A stretch of 64,000 nt of DNA from Ahniella affigens (GTDB taxonomy: Bacteria > Pseudomonadota > Gammaproteobacteria > Xanthomonadales > Ahniellaceae). Positions 46,959-55,810 of the stretch are shown here, in pieces. Under the pieces are notes generated by a model. The model had not been told where the DNA came from. It saw only the letters and a list, made by a program, of their open reading frames with translations, and made no database searches. Each line of letters starts with the position of its first letter. The stretch's first letter is position 1. The DNA is taken from assembly GCF_003015185.1 (NCBI RefSeq), contig NZ_CP027860.1, forward strand, positions 3,772,501-3,836,500, given 5' to 3'. Both the position numbers and the translations under genes were made by a program.

Positions 46959-48338
46959 TTACACGTCCGGCTTGTTCGACTCAGCGTCGTTCGTCTCGCG
47001 CAACATGTTGACGGCCATATAGCCGACCAGCACGGCGGCGACGAGCAACAAACTCCACAGTAACCAAGCGCGATAGTCCTGGTTCGACTTTGGTGGGACG
47101 GGCTTCAACGCCTCGGTCCCGCGCCACGGAAAGCGCGCGCCAACCTGGGCTCTTGCAGGTTGCCAGTCCTGCCCCAATTGCGCACGTACGTCTTCAACCA
47201 TGTCGAGCACGGGGTAGCTTGGCCGCTGCACGCGCTGACTGCCGGCCAGCAAGGTGAGCTGGGCGGGGCCGCGCTTGGAGAACACCAGAATGTCGGGCTG
47301 ATAGGCAAGTTGCAACTTGGGCGGGCTTTCGGGCGCTGGCCGCACCATCACGCGCCAGCGGCGCGCGCGCACTTCGCGAAAGCCAAGCGTGTTGCGGGCA
47401 AAACGCGCATCGTCCAACGAAATATCGTAAGACGTCATGGCGCCCTGCCCTGCCCAGTAGCCGCTACCGTCCAGACTCATCAGTTCGATCTCGCCTACCT
47501 TATCGCCGCCCAGATCGAACCGGGCACGATGAAAGCGTGCCGGTCCAGGCGCCAGATACTCGAACATATCCCATTGCGTGGCGGTACCCGCCAACGGCTG
47601 CAGGGTGGTGTCGACCCATCGCAACTCCGGCGACTCGCGCAGATCGTACTCGGCCATCACCGAGCGCACCGTGACCGATGCTGGTATGGGTGCAATCATC
47701 AGCTCCAGTTCGCGCGTGGCCTGCGGCTCCAGGACCAAGCGCACTTCGCCCGTGCGCGTATCTGCATTGAAACGCGATGCCACCTCGTCTAAGTGCAGCC
47801 ACTCGCCGGCACTCGCATTGGACTCGGGCTTAGCGCTAGCCCGGACGCGAAAGGTCGCATCGGCGGGCAACTCTCGGCGATGCTCGTAATTGATGCGCAG
47901 CGCGCGAATCGGCAACACATCGGTCTGGCGCGATTGCACGAGCAACCGAATGCGCGAGCGCTCCGATGGATAGGGTGCATCGTCCGTCAGCGGCAGGCCA
48001 TGCTGCAAGACAATCTCCATCGGCGTAGGCAAATCGAGCCACGCGTTCAACGACGGCTGCGGCAGAATCGACAGGGACACCGGTTGGCCCGTTGCATCGA
48101 TCAGCGTCAGATCGCTCAAGTCCAGGCGCGTCAAGACCGGATACACGTCAGCCGGCACGGTCAGCTGATGCAGACTGTCGGTGCCGGTGACTTGCACCGG
48201 CCACGCATAGGCGAAATCCGGATTCGACGGCGCGGGTAATTCGTTCGGCGTCGCCACCGTTACGGCACTTGTTGACGTTGCGACGAAGGCCAGCAGGCCT
48301 GTCAGCAGGCTGGCACGCACCGTTGGGCGAATGTTCAT
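46959..48338 (-). CDS. DUF3999-family exported membrane protein
   Basis: 459 residues: signal peptide (LLTGLLAFVATSTSA), a large beta-rich periplasmic region (FAYAWPVQVTGTDSLHQLTV, RIRLLVQSRQTDVLPIRAL, RELELMIAPIP) and a C-terminal membrane helix (AWLLWSLLLVAAVLVGYMAV) with a short cytosolic end. This is the DUF3999 layout. Its ATG overlaps the stop of the DUF2339 gene upstream (ATGA), the usual pairing. The pair presumably forms an inner-membrane complex of unknown role, with envelope or polysaccharide links suspected. Confidence 0.85.
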   Translation of the reverse strand: MNIRPTVRASLLTGLLAFVATSTSAVTVATPNELPAPSNPDFAYAWPVQVTGTDSLHQLTVPADVYPVLTRLDLSDLTLIDATGQPVSLSILPQPSLNAWLDLPTPMEIVLQHGLPLTDDAPYPSERSRIRLLVQSRQTDVLPIRALRINYEHRRELPADATFRVRASAKPESNASAGEWLHLDEVASRFNADTRTGEVRLVLEPQATRELELMIAPIPASVTVRSVMAEYDLRESPELRWVDTTLQPLAGTATQWDMFEYLAPGPARFHRARFDLGGDKVGEIELMSLDGSGYWAGQGAMTSYDISLDDARFARNTLGFREVRARRWRVMVRPAPESPPKLQLAYQPDILVFSKRGPAQLTLLAGSQRVQRPSYPVLDMVEDVRAQLGQDWQPARAQVGARFPWRGTEALKPVPPKSNQDYRAWLLWSLLLVAAVLVGYMAVNMLRETNDAESNKPDV

Positions 48339-51283
48339 CGCGGCGCACCTTCCTGGTCGCTTTCCGATTCGTCGTCGCCATCATCGCTCGCCACCAGCGG
48401 GATACTGGACGGCGGCATCGGCGCGAAGTAGCCGACTGCCACGAACAGAATCCCGACGGTCAGCAACGAGATGATGCTGGGCAATGTGCCAAGCAGACGC
48501 ATGTCGAGCAGCAGCAGCTTCGCGACCACGACGCCGAGCACGACGGCACCAGCGATCCACATGGCCCGACGGCCACGGCTGGAGCCAATCAACATGCCGG
48601 CGATACCAAGAACCGTCCAGACAATCGACAGGGCTGCATTCGGCAGACTGTGCGTGAGCATGCTGAGCGACCAGGCCTCACCACCGTATTGATGGGTGGC
48701 GCGTAGCGTCATCAGCGTGATCTGACCAAAAATCAAGGCAGTCATGACGGTCTTGGCCGCGTACCGCGCATCGGCCGTATCGGTTTGCAGATTGAACCAG
48801 CGCCACAGCACCAGAATCGCGAACCATTGCATCAACTCGATCGGATTGAACAGCGGCACGAACGGCAGCGGTTTAGCGTCGCCTGAGCTGAACGCAAACA
48901 GGAAGAAGCCGAGGATCACCACGACTACCATGAACACGGTCGGACGAATGCGATAACTCGGGAAGGATTCATGCAGCGGCATGCCGAGCCAGTCTGCTTC
49001 GCGCAGCAACAAGGCGGTCAGCCCCAACACGGGCAGGCCGAGCGCAGCCAGGCGCCAGGCTTCGCCCAATCCTTGCAGCGCCGGCGACACATCGAATGCA
49101 TGGTTGATCTGCAACAGGATCGCGACCGGCACCGCCAGCCACCAGAACGTGTGTACCCAGCCCAAGCCCAAAGGCCAAGGCGATCGCAAGGTCCACAAGC
49201 TCAGCAGGCCGATCAGGAAGTAGGCACTCATCGTGTACAGACCTGTCTCGCTGAACGGCGCACTGTGCCGCGCGGTGCTGACCATGACCCAGATTACGGC
49301 CGTAGCGAGGATGAACATGGTCGGCCAGCCGAGACTCGGAACCTTCAAGCCGCGGCGCGCGAGCGCGAAGATCAGCCCGCTGACCGCCAGAAAACCGATC
49401 AGCACGTCCGGGCGATGATCCCAAATCAGCATGCGGTCGATTTCCATGAAGCCCAGGCCAAACCACCATGTGGCGGACCACAGCACCAGCATGGGCGACA
49501 GCACGTTACCGCTGCTGCGCCGCTGATACATCGTGGCCGAGAATACGCCCGCCAACGCGATCATCAGTCCGGTCATGGTGATGCGATTCAAGATGAGTGG
49601 CGCATCGCTTGGCAACGCACCGCCAACCAGCAACGAGATGCCCGCCATGAACTGCAGCAAGAGGCCCACCCAGCGGAGGCGACGTTGATCCTGAGACAAG
49701 CCCAACCAGACCATCGCGGCGCCTTCGATCGCCCAGAATGCGGCCGTCGTGCGGGCACTGAAGGCCAGCGGAATCACCAGGGTCGCAAAGACCAGGCTCA
49801 AGCCGGCGTAGGCTTTGCGCCAACGCGCCAATTGCGCATGGCGCCACACAAACACCGACAGCGCGGCATAAATAATGGCCATCACCAGGGCCGACAGCGC
49901 GAGCTGGTCACGATTCGGACTGAGCAGCGCGGTTTGCAAACCAAACGCGACCAATGGCGTCCCGAATACGAGCGTGCCATCGACGATGTCGCGGCGGTCT
50001 GGATCTTGATTGCGCAAGGCTGGCAACAATGGAATTGCCAGGTACAACAGGAAGAACGCAATCAGGAACGGCTCGGTGGTGTTGAACAACTCGGGGCGAT
50101 AGGAGTCGTCGCCCCAGAGTGAGCCGATGACAAACGTGAATACAAAGCCCAGTACGTTCAACACGCGCCAGCCGCGATACCAGCTGACCGCCAGGATGCC
50201 GGTGTTGAGCACCAAATAATACGAGAACAGCGCGACGTGATTGCCGCTTCCGGTTGAAACCAGAATCGGGGCAGCGAAGCCACCGATCAGTGCGAAGACC
50301 GCAAGCCCGAGCGAGCGCTGGGTGATCGCGAGAATCGTGCCGCTGAACACCAACAAAAACAGCAGCGCGAACGCCATGGCAGGTTGCAGCAAGTGATACA
50401 TGTGGTACGCAGCGAAGACGGTCAACTGCAGCACCGCAATCGCGCCGCCTTGCAGATTCAACGCAAAGACGCGTCGACGCACGCGCTCCCGCCAGCCGAG
50501 CCACAACGCCGCGATGGCGCCAGCGGCGACGCCCGCAAGACGGAGTTCGATCGGAAACGTCAGCCAGCCTTGCTTGGACGCAAAGCGGAAAAATGCGCCC
50601 AGTGCGATCAGCACGAGCACGATGCCGACCTTGGCGACCCAGTTGCCTTCAATCAGCCAACGCCAGGCATCGGCACCAAAACCGGTCGCGGGCGCTACGG
50701 GCTCGCGTGGGCGTGGTGGCGGCGCCTGCGGGCGGCTTTGTGCAGCCGCCGGTGCAGATGCTTGGGCCGGCGTGTCTGCGAAATCGAGCGGCGGCGGCGT
50801 TTCGCCGCGGCGCGTCAACAGCGGCGCGCGGGCGCGACTCGGCGCTTGATTAGGCGTCTCTGCCGGCAGCGTTGCCGCGGCTTCTGATGCGGCCTCAGCG
50901 GCCAGTTGCGCGAGCGAGATCGGCGTCGGATCAATCGGCACGCCCCGATCGTCAACCGCGGCCCAAGTCGTCGGCGCAGTAGCGGGATGCGCAGGCTCGC
51001 GACTTGGCGCCGGAACCGGTGTCGGCGCAACGGGCGCGGTCGGCTTAGGCGCCACTTCCTTCTCGGCTTGCGGATGCGCCGCCCACTGACTGACCGCCAA
51101 CAGGCGCCGGTGCAGATCGGCAACTTTCTGCTCCAGCGACCCCACCCGACTTCTCAGGTTGATCCAGCTACCGAGCAGCGCACCGACCACCGCGCCCATG
51201 AAAAAGCCGAGCCCTTCCGCCTCGATCGCCGCGGCACAAATCAAGCCGGCGATCGCACCCATGAAACCAAACAGCCAAGCCAT
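48335..51283 (-). CDS. DUF2339-family large multi-pass membrane protein
   Basis: 982 residues. The start MAWLFGFMGAIAG follows GGAGAACAG. After an N-terminal helix pair and a short coiled coil (SLEQKVADLHRRLLAV) come ~150 residues rich in Pro and Ala, then ~24 hydrophobic helices (first: NWVAKVGIVLVLIALGAFFR; FGTPLVAFGLQTALL; last ISLLTVGILFVAVGYF). This matches DUF2339 in length and topology. First gene of the two-gene unit with DUF3999. Exact function unknown. Confidence 0.88.
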   Translation of the reverse strand: MAWLFGFMGAIAGLICAAAIEAEGLGFFMGAVVGALLGSWINLRSRVGSLEQKVADLHRRLLAVSQWAAHPQAEKEVAPKPTAPVAPTPVPAPSREPAHPATAPTTWAAVDDRGVPIDPTPISLAQLAAEAASEAAATLPAETPNQAPSRARAPLLTRRGETPPPLDFADTPAQASAPAAAQSRPQAPPPRPREPVAPATGFGADAWRWLIEGNWVAKVGIVLVLIALGAFFRFASKQGWLTFPIELRLAGVAAGAIAALWLGWRERVRRRVFALNLQGGAIAVLQLTVFAAYHMYHLLQPAMAFALLFLLVFSGTILAITQRSLGLAVFALIGGFAAPILVSTGSGNHVALFSYYLVLNTGILAVSWYRGWRVLNVLGFVFTFVIGSLWGDDSYRPELFNTTEPFLIAFFLLYLAIPLLPALRNQDPDRRDIVDGTLVFGTPLVAFGLQTALLSPNRDQLALSALVMAIIYAALSVFVWRHAQLARWRKAYAGLSLVFATLVIPLAFSARTTAAFWAIEGAAMVWLGLSQDQRRLRWVGLLLQFMAGISLLVGGALPSDAPLILNRITMTGLMIALAGVFSATMYQRRSSGNVLSPMLVLWSATWWFGLGFMEIDRMLIWDHRPDVLIGFLAVSGLIFALARRGLKVPSLGWPTMFILATAVIWVMVSTARHSAPFSETGLYTMSAYFLIGLLSLWTLRSPWPLGLGWVHTFWWLAVPVAILLQINHAFDVSPALQGLGEAWRLAALGLPVLGLTALLLREADWLGMPLHESFPSYRIRPTVFMVVVVILGFFLFAFSSGDAKPLPFVPLFNPIELMQWFAILVLWRWFNLQTDTADARYAAKTVMTALIFGQITLMTLRATHQYGGEAWSLSMLTHSLPNAALSIVWTVLGIAGMLIGSSRGRRAMWIAGAVVLGVVVAKLLLLDMRLLGTLPSIISLLTVGILFVAVGYFAPMPPSSIPLVASDDGDDESESDQEGAPR

Positions 51284-51740
51284 TCTGTTCTCCCAGTCCT
51301 GCCCCGAGCATGACAACAATGTGAAGACTTATGCCAGCTTGCCCCCTGCGGTCGCAAGTTTTGCACCCGGGCGGCGCGTCCGGTGGCCACAAGTTGCCTC
51401 GCCATGAAAACGAGACGCTTGCCGACTGGGGTCACCGCGCGTCACCCTGCCCCGAATCTGCCCTTTTCCGACCGGTCGGCCCGTCGCGAGGCGCCACCAC
51501 GTGCGGCAACGGATGCCCAAATGCGTCACATACAAACTGTGAACTGCTTCACTCTATTCAGAATCCGCTGCACTTGCTGGGAATTCGATACAAAGCCGTT
51601 TCAGAGTGTTTCACCAGCGTTGCAATCGGCCCGTAGATCGACGTTTTGTTACCTGAAATCAGCAGTTTGCGTGTGTTAAGGATTCGGCACCGCCTTGGGC
51701 ACGATTCTTGTTTTGGAGCAAAAACCCTGAGATTTGAGCC
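51284..51740. other. Intergenic, no gene recognised
   Basis: Upstream region of the DUF2339 gene and of the small plus-strand gene that follows. No tRNA-like cloverleaf, repeat or convincing small gene was found. Confidence 0.5.
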
Positions 51741-52013
51741 ATGCAGACCGCCTTCCGATCCCGACTCCGCTTCGAAGCCAATACCGCCCCGGAACCAGCC
51801 GACATCGTGATTCTGCACCTGATCGACAAATACCAGGGTCGGCCTCGAAGCATGAGCGCTCATTTTGACGACGGCGTTTGGCGCTGCGCGGAAACCGGCA
51901 ATGAGATCGACGAGTTCCAGGCCATGCTGATGGGCTGGACACCGAAGAGCCCTGAGCAAGAGGCCAAGTACCGGCGAATCTGCGATACCGGCCAGTACAT
52001 GATTGTGCAGTAG
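51741..52013 (+). CDS. Small hypothetical protein
   Basis: 90 residues, soluble: MQTAFRSRLRFEANTAPEPA, DIVILHLIDKYQGRP, HFDDGVWRCAETGNEIDEFQ and KYRRICDTGQYMIVQ. Sequence reads as a folded alpha/beta protein and has no competing gene on the other strand. The ribosome site is weak. No family recognised. Confidence 0.55.
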   Translation: MQTAFRSRLRFEANTAPEPADIVILHLIDKYQGRPRSMSAHFDDGVWRCAETGNEIDEFQAMLMGWTPKSPEQEAKYRRICDTGQYMIVQ

Positions 52014-52077
52014 GTCCGACTGCCGATCAGCCGAGCGAAACGCGCGACGCGTGCTTGATGGCTTTTGGCGAGATCGA

Positions 52078-52115
52078 AACTCACCCCGGATCAAGTCCGG
52101 GGTGACGAATCGCGG
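52078..52115. repeat. Dispersed palindromic core
   Basis: TCACCCCGGATCAAGTCCGG plus GGTGACGAATCGCG, a single core of the 212-bp repeat family, between the small plus-strand gene and the OGT-like gene; possibly a shared terminator. Confidence 0.8.
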
Positions 52116-52203
52116 GGATGTGCGGCGAGGCCCAATGGGATGCCTCATCTGCCCAGAAGATCACGCCAACCTCGTCAATTTGTGCGATTGACAGCGTCTT
52201 GGG

Positions 52204-54141
52204 TCAGTCATCCACGGAAACCGTATCCAACCAATCCGCAAACGCCGAATGTGTGTCGTGATGCGCGAACAGGCGATGCTTGCGTTCACGCACACGCGTG
52301 GTCAACGCGGCACGATAGGACGCGTCGGTCGCCACACGCGTTGCGATTTCGATGTAGTCATCAACATCGGCCGCCAACAATTCTGGCAACTCCAGCAATT
52401 GCAGCATGGCCGCGGTATGGCGGGCGCGCATCAATTTGCCCGGCAACGACACGATGGGTCGATCTTGGGCAAAGCCCTCGAATGCGGTGACACCGCCTGA
52501 CCAACCCAGCGCATCCAGCAGGAAATCAGCCTGTCCTTGCAGCGCATGGAAATCGGCGGGCGACAATCGTGGATGAATGACGATGCGCTCGGCAAAATCC
52601 ACGCCGTAATGGACACACGCCGACTCAAGTCGCGCGCGCAGCAGTTCGAAACCATCACCCGTGGCCGCCGGTGTCAGGTGCAGATCCAGATTCGGCGCCT
52701 TGGCGAGCAAGCGCGCAAACACGGCATCGTGCTCGGGACCAAGTTTGGCCCACATCTGCGCGCACAACGCGATCACCCGCCCGGGTCGGCGCGGCAACTG
52801 GGCTTGGCTCGAACCGAAGCTCGGCATCTCAAACGCGCAGCCCAAACCCGGCAGACCATAGAGGCGCTCAACGTAGTGGGTGCTGCCATCCGCGGGTTCC
52901 ATCAGCGCTGAGCTCAAGTACCAGTCAACGGTCGACAAACCGGAGCTGATCGGATGCCCCCACATCATGGCTTGCACCGGCGCAAGGCGCAGTGCCGCCA
53001 AAGCGTGCGTGATTGCATTCATCCCGAGGTCGGGATAGATCAACACATCGCAATCGAGCGCAGCGATGCGCTTGGCCCAGTGCGCTAAATCACCGTCGCC
53101 ATCGTGATAGGCCGACAATCCCTGACGGGCGCGTTCCACCCATTCGTCACGATACGTATTGGGACAAATGCCGATCACTTCAAAACGCCGCGGATCTAAC
53201 CCGAGGAACAACGGCAGAAACAACTTGCTGATCGAATGTTGGCGGAAGTAGCGCGTGACGATGCCAATGCGACGGCGGCTTCGGCTGATATGGCGCCGAC
53301 TCGTTTGCAGTGCCCCCAGCGCCGGACGCGCGAGACGTTGCAGCAACACGCCGAATTGCGCGAGATCATCGCGAAAGGCCTCGCCCAGATACGCGAGATA
53401 GAAGTTGGGCTGCGACGTCAGCACCTCAAGATTCTCGGCGGCACGCTCCGCCGATTCCACTGGCAAGGCCAAAAGCTGTTGCAGCCGTGCGCGCCAACGG
53501 GCCAGGAAACGCTGCTGATCAACGGCATCGCGCATATTGCGCCGATCCGGAGTCAGCATGCTGAGCCAGAGCGCGGGCACGCTGTCTGGTGCGATCGTCA
53601 GCGCCTGATTCACGGCGTCGTGCACCGGTTCGTAGTCCCCGGCCTCCAGATAGAGCCTCGCCGCTGCCAGCCACGCCGACACACACTGCGGCATCGCGTT
53701 GCACCAGCGTGCTGCGAGTTGCATCTGAGCATCTCTGGTCGCCCCCGACCGGGTCGCGAGCCAGAGCAGCAAGCCCCAGATTTCCGGACGATCAGCACGG
53801 CAGACCAACGCGCGGTCGGCCGCCTCTTGCGCGCTTGCCCAGTCGGCTGACTGCGCCCGCACACGGGCCAAATTGAGCCACGCCTCAAACTCGTTCGGAA
53901 ACCGCATCGTCAGCACTTCGAACAACAGGGCTGCCGACGCCAATGCCCCGGCCTGAGCAGCCTGCTGACCTTTCTGGATCAGCGCCTGCGTCGCCAGCGC
54001 TTCGGTTGCGGCAGTCAGTTGTGCCGCGCGGCTCACAGCGTCTGAGTTGCCGAGCCCGGCGATCGCTTGTTCGGCGCGCTGCCATTCATTGGCAGCGAGC
54101 GCCGTCAGCCAGGGTCGAAGACCAGCACTGGCTGAGTTCAC
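52204..54141 (-). CDS. TPR plus O-GlcNAc-transferase-like (GT41) protein
   Basis: 645 residues from a GTG. The N-terminal ~290 residues are TPR-like helices (ASAALLFEVLTMRFPNEFEA; AADRALVCRADRPEIW; AVNQALTIAPDSVPALW). The C-terminal half is the GT-B fold of SPINDLY/OGT relatives: RIGIVTRYFRQHSISKLFLP, LAHWAKRIAALDCDVLIYPD, APVQAMMWGHPISSGLSTVD and GGVTAFEGFAQDRPIVSLPG. Predicted to transfer a sugar, perhaps GlcNAc, from a UDP-sugar to protein. Homologues of this short kind are often found with glycosylation or surface-structure genes; here no such partner lies next to it. Confidence 0.85.
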   Translation of the reverse strand: MNSASAGLRPWLTALAANEWQRAEQAIAGLGNSDAVSRAAQLTAATEALATQALIQKGQQAAQAGALASAALLFEVLTMRFPNEFEAWLNLARVRAQSADWASAQEAADRALVCRADRPEIWGLLLWLATRSGATRDAQMQLAARWCNAMPQCVSAWLAAARLYLEAGDYEPVHDAVNQALTIAPDSVPALWLSMLTPDRRNMRDAVDQQRFLARWRARLQQLLALPVESAERAAENLEVLTSQPNFYLAYLGEAFRDDLAQFGVLLQRLARPALGALQTSRRHISRSRRRIGIVTRYFRQHSISKLFLPLFLGLDPRRFEVIGICPNTYRDEWVERARQGLSAYHDGDGDLAHWAKRIAALDCDVLIYPDLGMNAITHALAALRLAPVQAMMWGHPISSGLSTVDWYLSSALMEPADGSTHYVERLYGLPGLGCAFEMPSFGSSQAQLPRRPGRVIALCAQMWAKLGPEHDAVFARLLAKAPNLDLHLTPAATGDGFELLRARLESACVHYGVDFAERIVIHPRLSPADFHALQGQADFLLDALGWSGGVTAFEGFAQDRPIVSLPGKLMRARHTAAMLQLLELPELLAADVDDYIEIATRVATDASYRAALTTRVRERKHRLFAHHDTHSAFADWLDTVSVDD

Positions 54142-54204
54142 GAGAGTGACCAGCCAAGCTCATGATCAATCACGATACCGGTGCAATACCGGGTCGACCT
54201 GCGC

Positions 54205-54516
54205 TCAGTCCTTGTCCTGACGATCATGCTTTTGCTTGTAGATGCGCCGGCTGTTGCGATTCTCGGCGCGCTCCAGGCGGGCACGCTCACGCGCGGTGAC
54301 ATTGCCATCGGCCTTCGCACGATCCTCGATGTTCTCAACGTGTTCTTGACCGGCTTCCAGACGGCGGGCTTCGCGATTCGTCAGCTCACCGCTGGCCTGA
54401 CCTTGCTCGATCCGGTCTTCCTGGTTTTCCTGGCGCTGATCGACGACCGGCGTTGAATCAGCCATCGCTACACTGGTACCGGCCACGAACATCAGCACAC
54501 ACCAAAAGGCTTTCAT
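54205..54516 (-). CDS. Small periplasmic Arg/Glu-rich helical protein
   Basis: 103 residues. GAAGGAGTGACA precedes the ATG. Signal peptide (MKAFWCVLMFVAGTSVAMA) then a charged helical mature part with two similar segments: QASGELTNREARRLEAGQ and KADGNVTARERARLERAE, EF-hand-like in spacing (A-x-G-x-[LV]-T-x-R-E). It resembles small exported proteins common in this order; role unknown. Confidence 0.75.
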   Translation of the reverse strand: MKAFWCVLMFVAGTSVAMADSTPVVDQRQENQEDRIEQGQASGELTNREARRLEAGQEHVENIEDRAKADGNVTARERARLERAENRNSRRIYKQKHDRQDKD

Positions 54517-54625
54517 TGTCACTCCTTCATCGCTGAGAAACTGAGGCGCTGAACTTGCCGGGGCCCGGCATCGAGAACGGCCTCGCTGCTCGGTATAACG
54601 CGCACCCACCGACGTGGTTGACAGA

Positions 54626-55810
54626 TTACTCCACGCGGCAGAACACCGTTTTCAGGTATCGGGACTCCGGCGCGTGTGCCATGAACGGATGGTCGCGACC
54701 CGCCCCACGCACTTCAATCACCTGCACGCGCCGATTGGCGTAGAACGCCGCCCGTCGCAACATGTCCAGGAACTGTTCTTCGCTGACCAAGCCCGTACAG
54801 GAACACGTCACCAACACGCCGCCCGGTTTGACGACATTTAACGCCAGCTTGTTCATGTCCAGGTACTTCTTGAGTGCTGGAATGACCTGCTCGCGGTCAC
54901 GCGTCATTTTGGCCGGATCAAGAATGACGACATCAAACTGCTCGCCATTGACGTGCGCGTCGCGCAAATACGGAAAGATGTCGGCCTGGACGAAGCGCAC
55001 CTTGGCCTTGTTCAGCTGCGCATTGGCTTTGGCGATCTCCAGAATCTCCTCGTCCAGATCGACCCCGATGACTTCCTTGGCCTGGCCCTTCACCTTTGCG
55101 TAGATCGCAAATCCACCCGAGTTGCAGCACAGGTCCAGCACGCGGGCGTCTTCGCAGAACGGCGCCAACAGCAAGCGGTTGTCGCGCTGATCGCAGAAGA
55201 ACCCAGTCTTGTGCTTAGTCCCCGGTTGGACTTTGAACTTCAGGCCATACTCTTCGATGATCGACGCATCCGGCGGCGCCGGCGCATGGCAATCGAAAGA
55301 TTCCTGCTTGCCGACGTGCTCTTCGGCAAACCAGTACATCCGCGAATTCGGGAAGTGCTCGTCGAAAATTTCGCGCACCAAATCGCGAATGCGCCACATG
55401 CCCGCCGAGAAGTACTCGATGACCAACAGATCGCCATAGCGATCGACGACGAGCCCAGACAAACCATCGCCTTCCGAGTGAACCACCCGGTAGGCGTTGG
55501 TGACGGCATCGAGCTTCAGCAAATCCCGACGCAGACGGATAGCCTCGCCGATCTTGCGCCGGAAGTAGTGCTCATCGATCGCCTCGTCCGGGTCTTCAGT
55601 CAGCATTCGAAGCGCGATGCGAGAGTGGCCGTTATAGAAGCCACGGCCCGCAAACGTCCCATCGCGGTTGTACACCTCGACGATGGACCCGGGCTTTGGC
55701 TTTTGTTCCGGCTTCTCGACCATCTTCTGGAAGACCCAGGGATGATTCGAGCGGCGCTCGATCTTTAGATGCACCTGGGGCAACTGCGTCGGAATCGGCT
55801 CGCGCTTCAC
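54626..55810 (-). CDS. rlmI: 23S rRNA m5C methyltransferase-like (RlmI family)
   Basis: 394 residues. N-terminal PUA-type region (HPWVFQKMVEKPEQKPKPGS, AGRGFYNGHSRIALRML), an EEHVGKQE linker, and a Rossmann methyltransferase with VLDLCCNSGGFAIYA (SAM loop), VIGVDLDEEIL, VVILDPAKMT and TCSCTG with the catalytic Cys pair. RlmI methylates one cytosine in 23S rRNA in E. coli. The start is GTG, overlapping the DUF349 stop (GTGA), so the two are translationally coupled. Exact target here is inferred. Confidence 0.85.
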   Translation of the reverse strand: MKREPIPTQLPQVHLKIERRSNHPWVFQKMVEKPEQKPKPGSIVEVYNRDGTFAGRGFYNGHSRIALRMLTEDPDEAIDEHYFRRKIGEAIRLRRDLLKLDAVTNAYRVVHSEGDGLSGLVVDRYGDLLVIEYFSAGMWRIRDLVREIFDEHFPNSRMYWFAEEHVGKQESFDCHAPAPPDASIIEEYGLKFKVQPGTKHKTGFFCDQRDNRLLLAPFCEDARVLDLCCNSGGFAIYAKVKGQAKEVIGVDLDEEILEIAKANAQLNKAKVRFVQADIFPYLRDAHVNGEQFDVVILDPAKMTRDREQVIPALKKYLDMNKLALNVVKPGGVLVTCSCTGLVSEEQFLDMLRRAAFYANRRVQVIEVRGAGRDHPFMAHAPESRYLKTVFCRVE

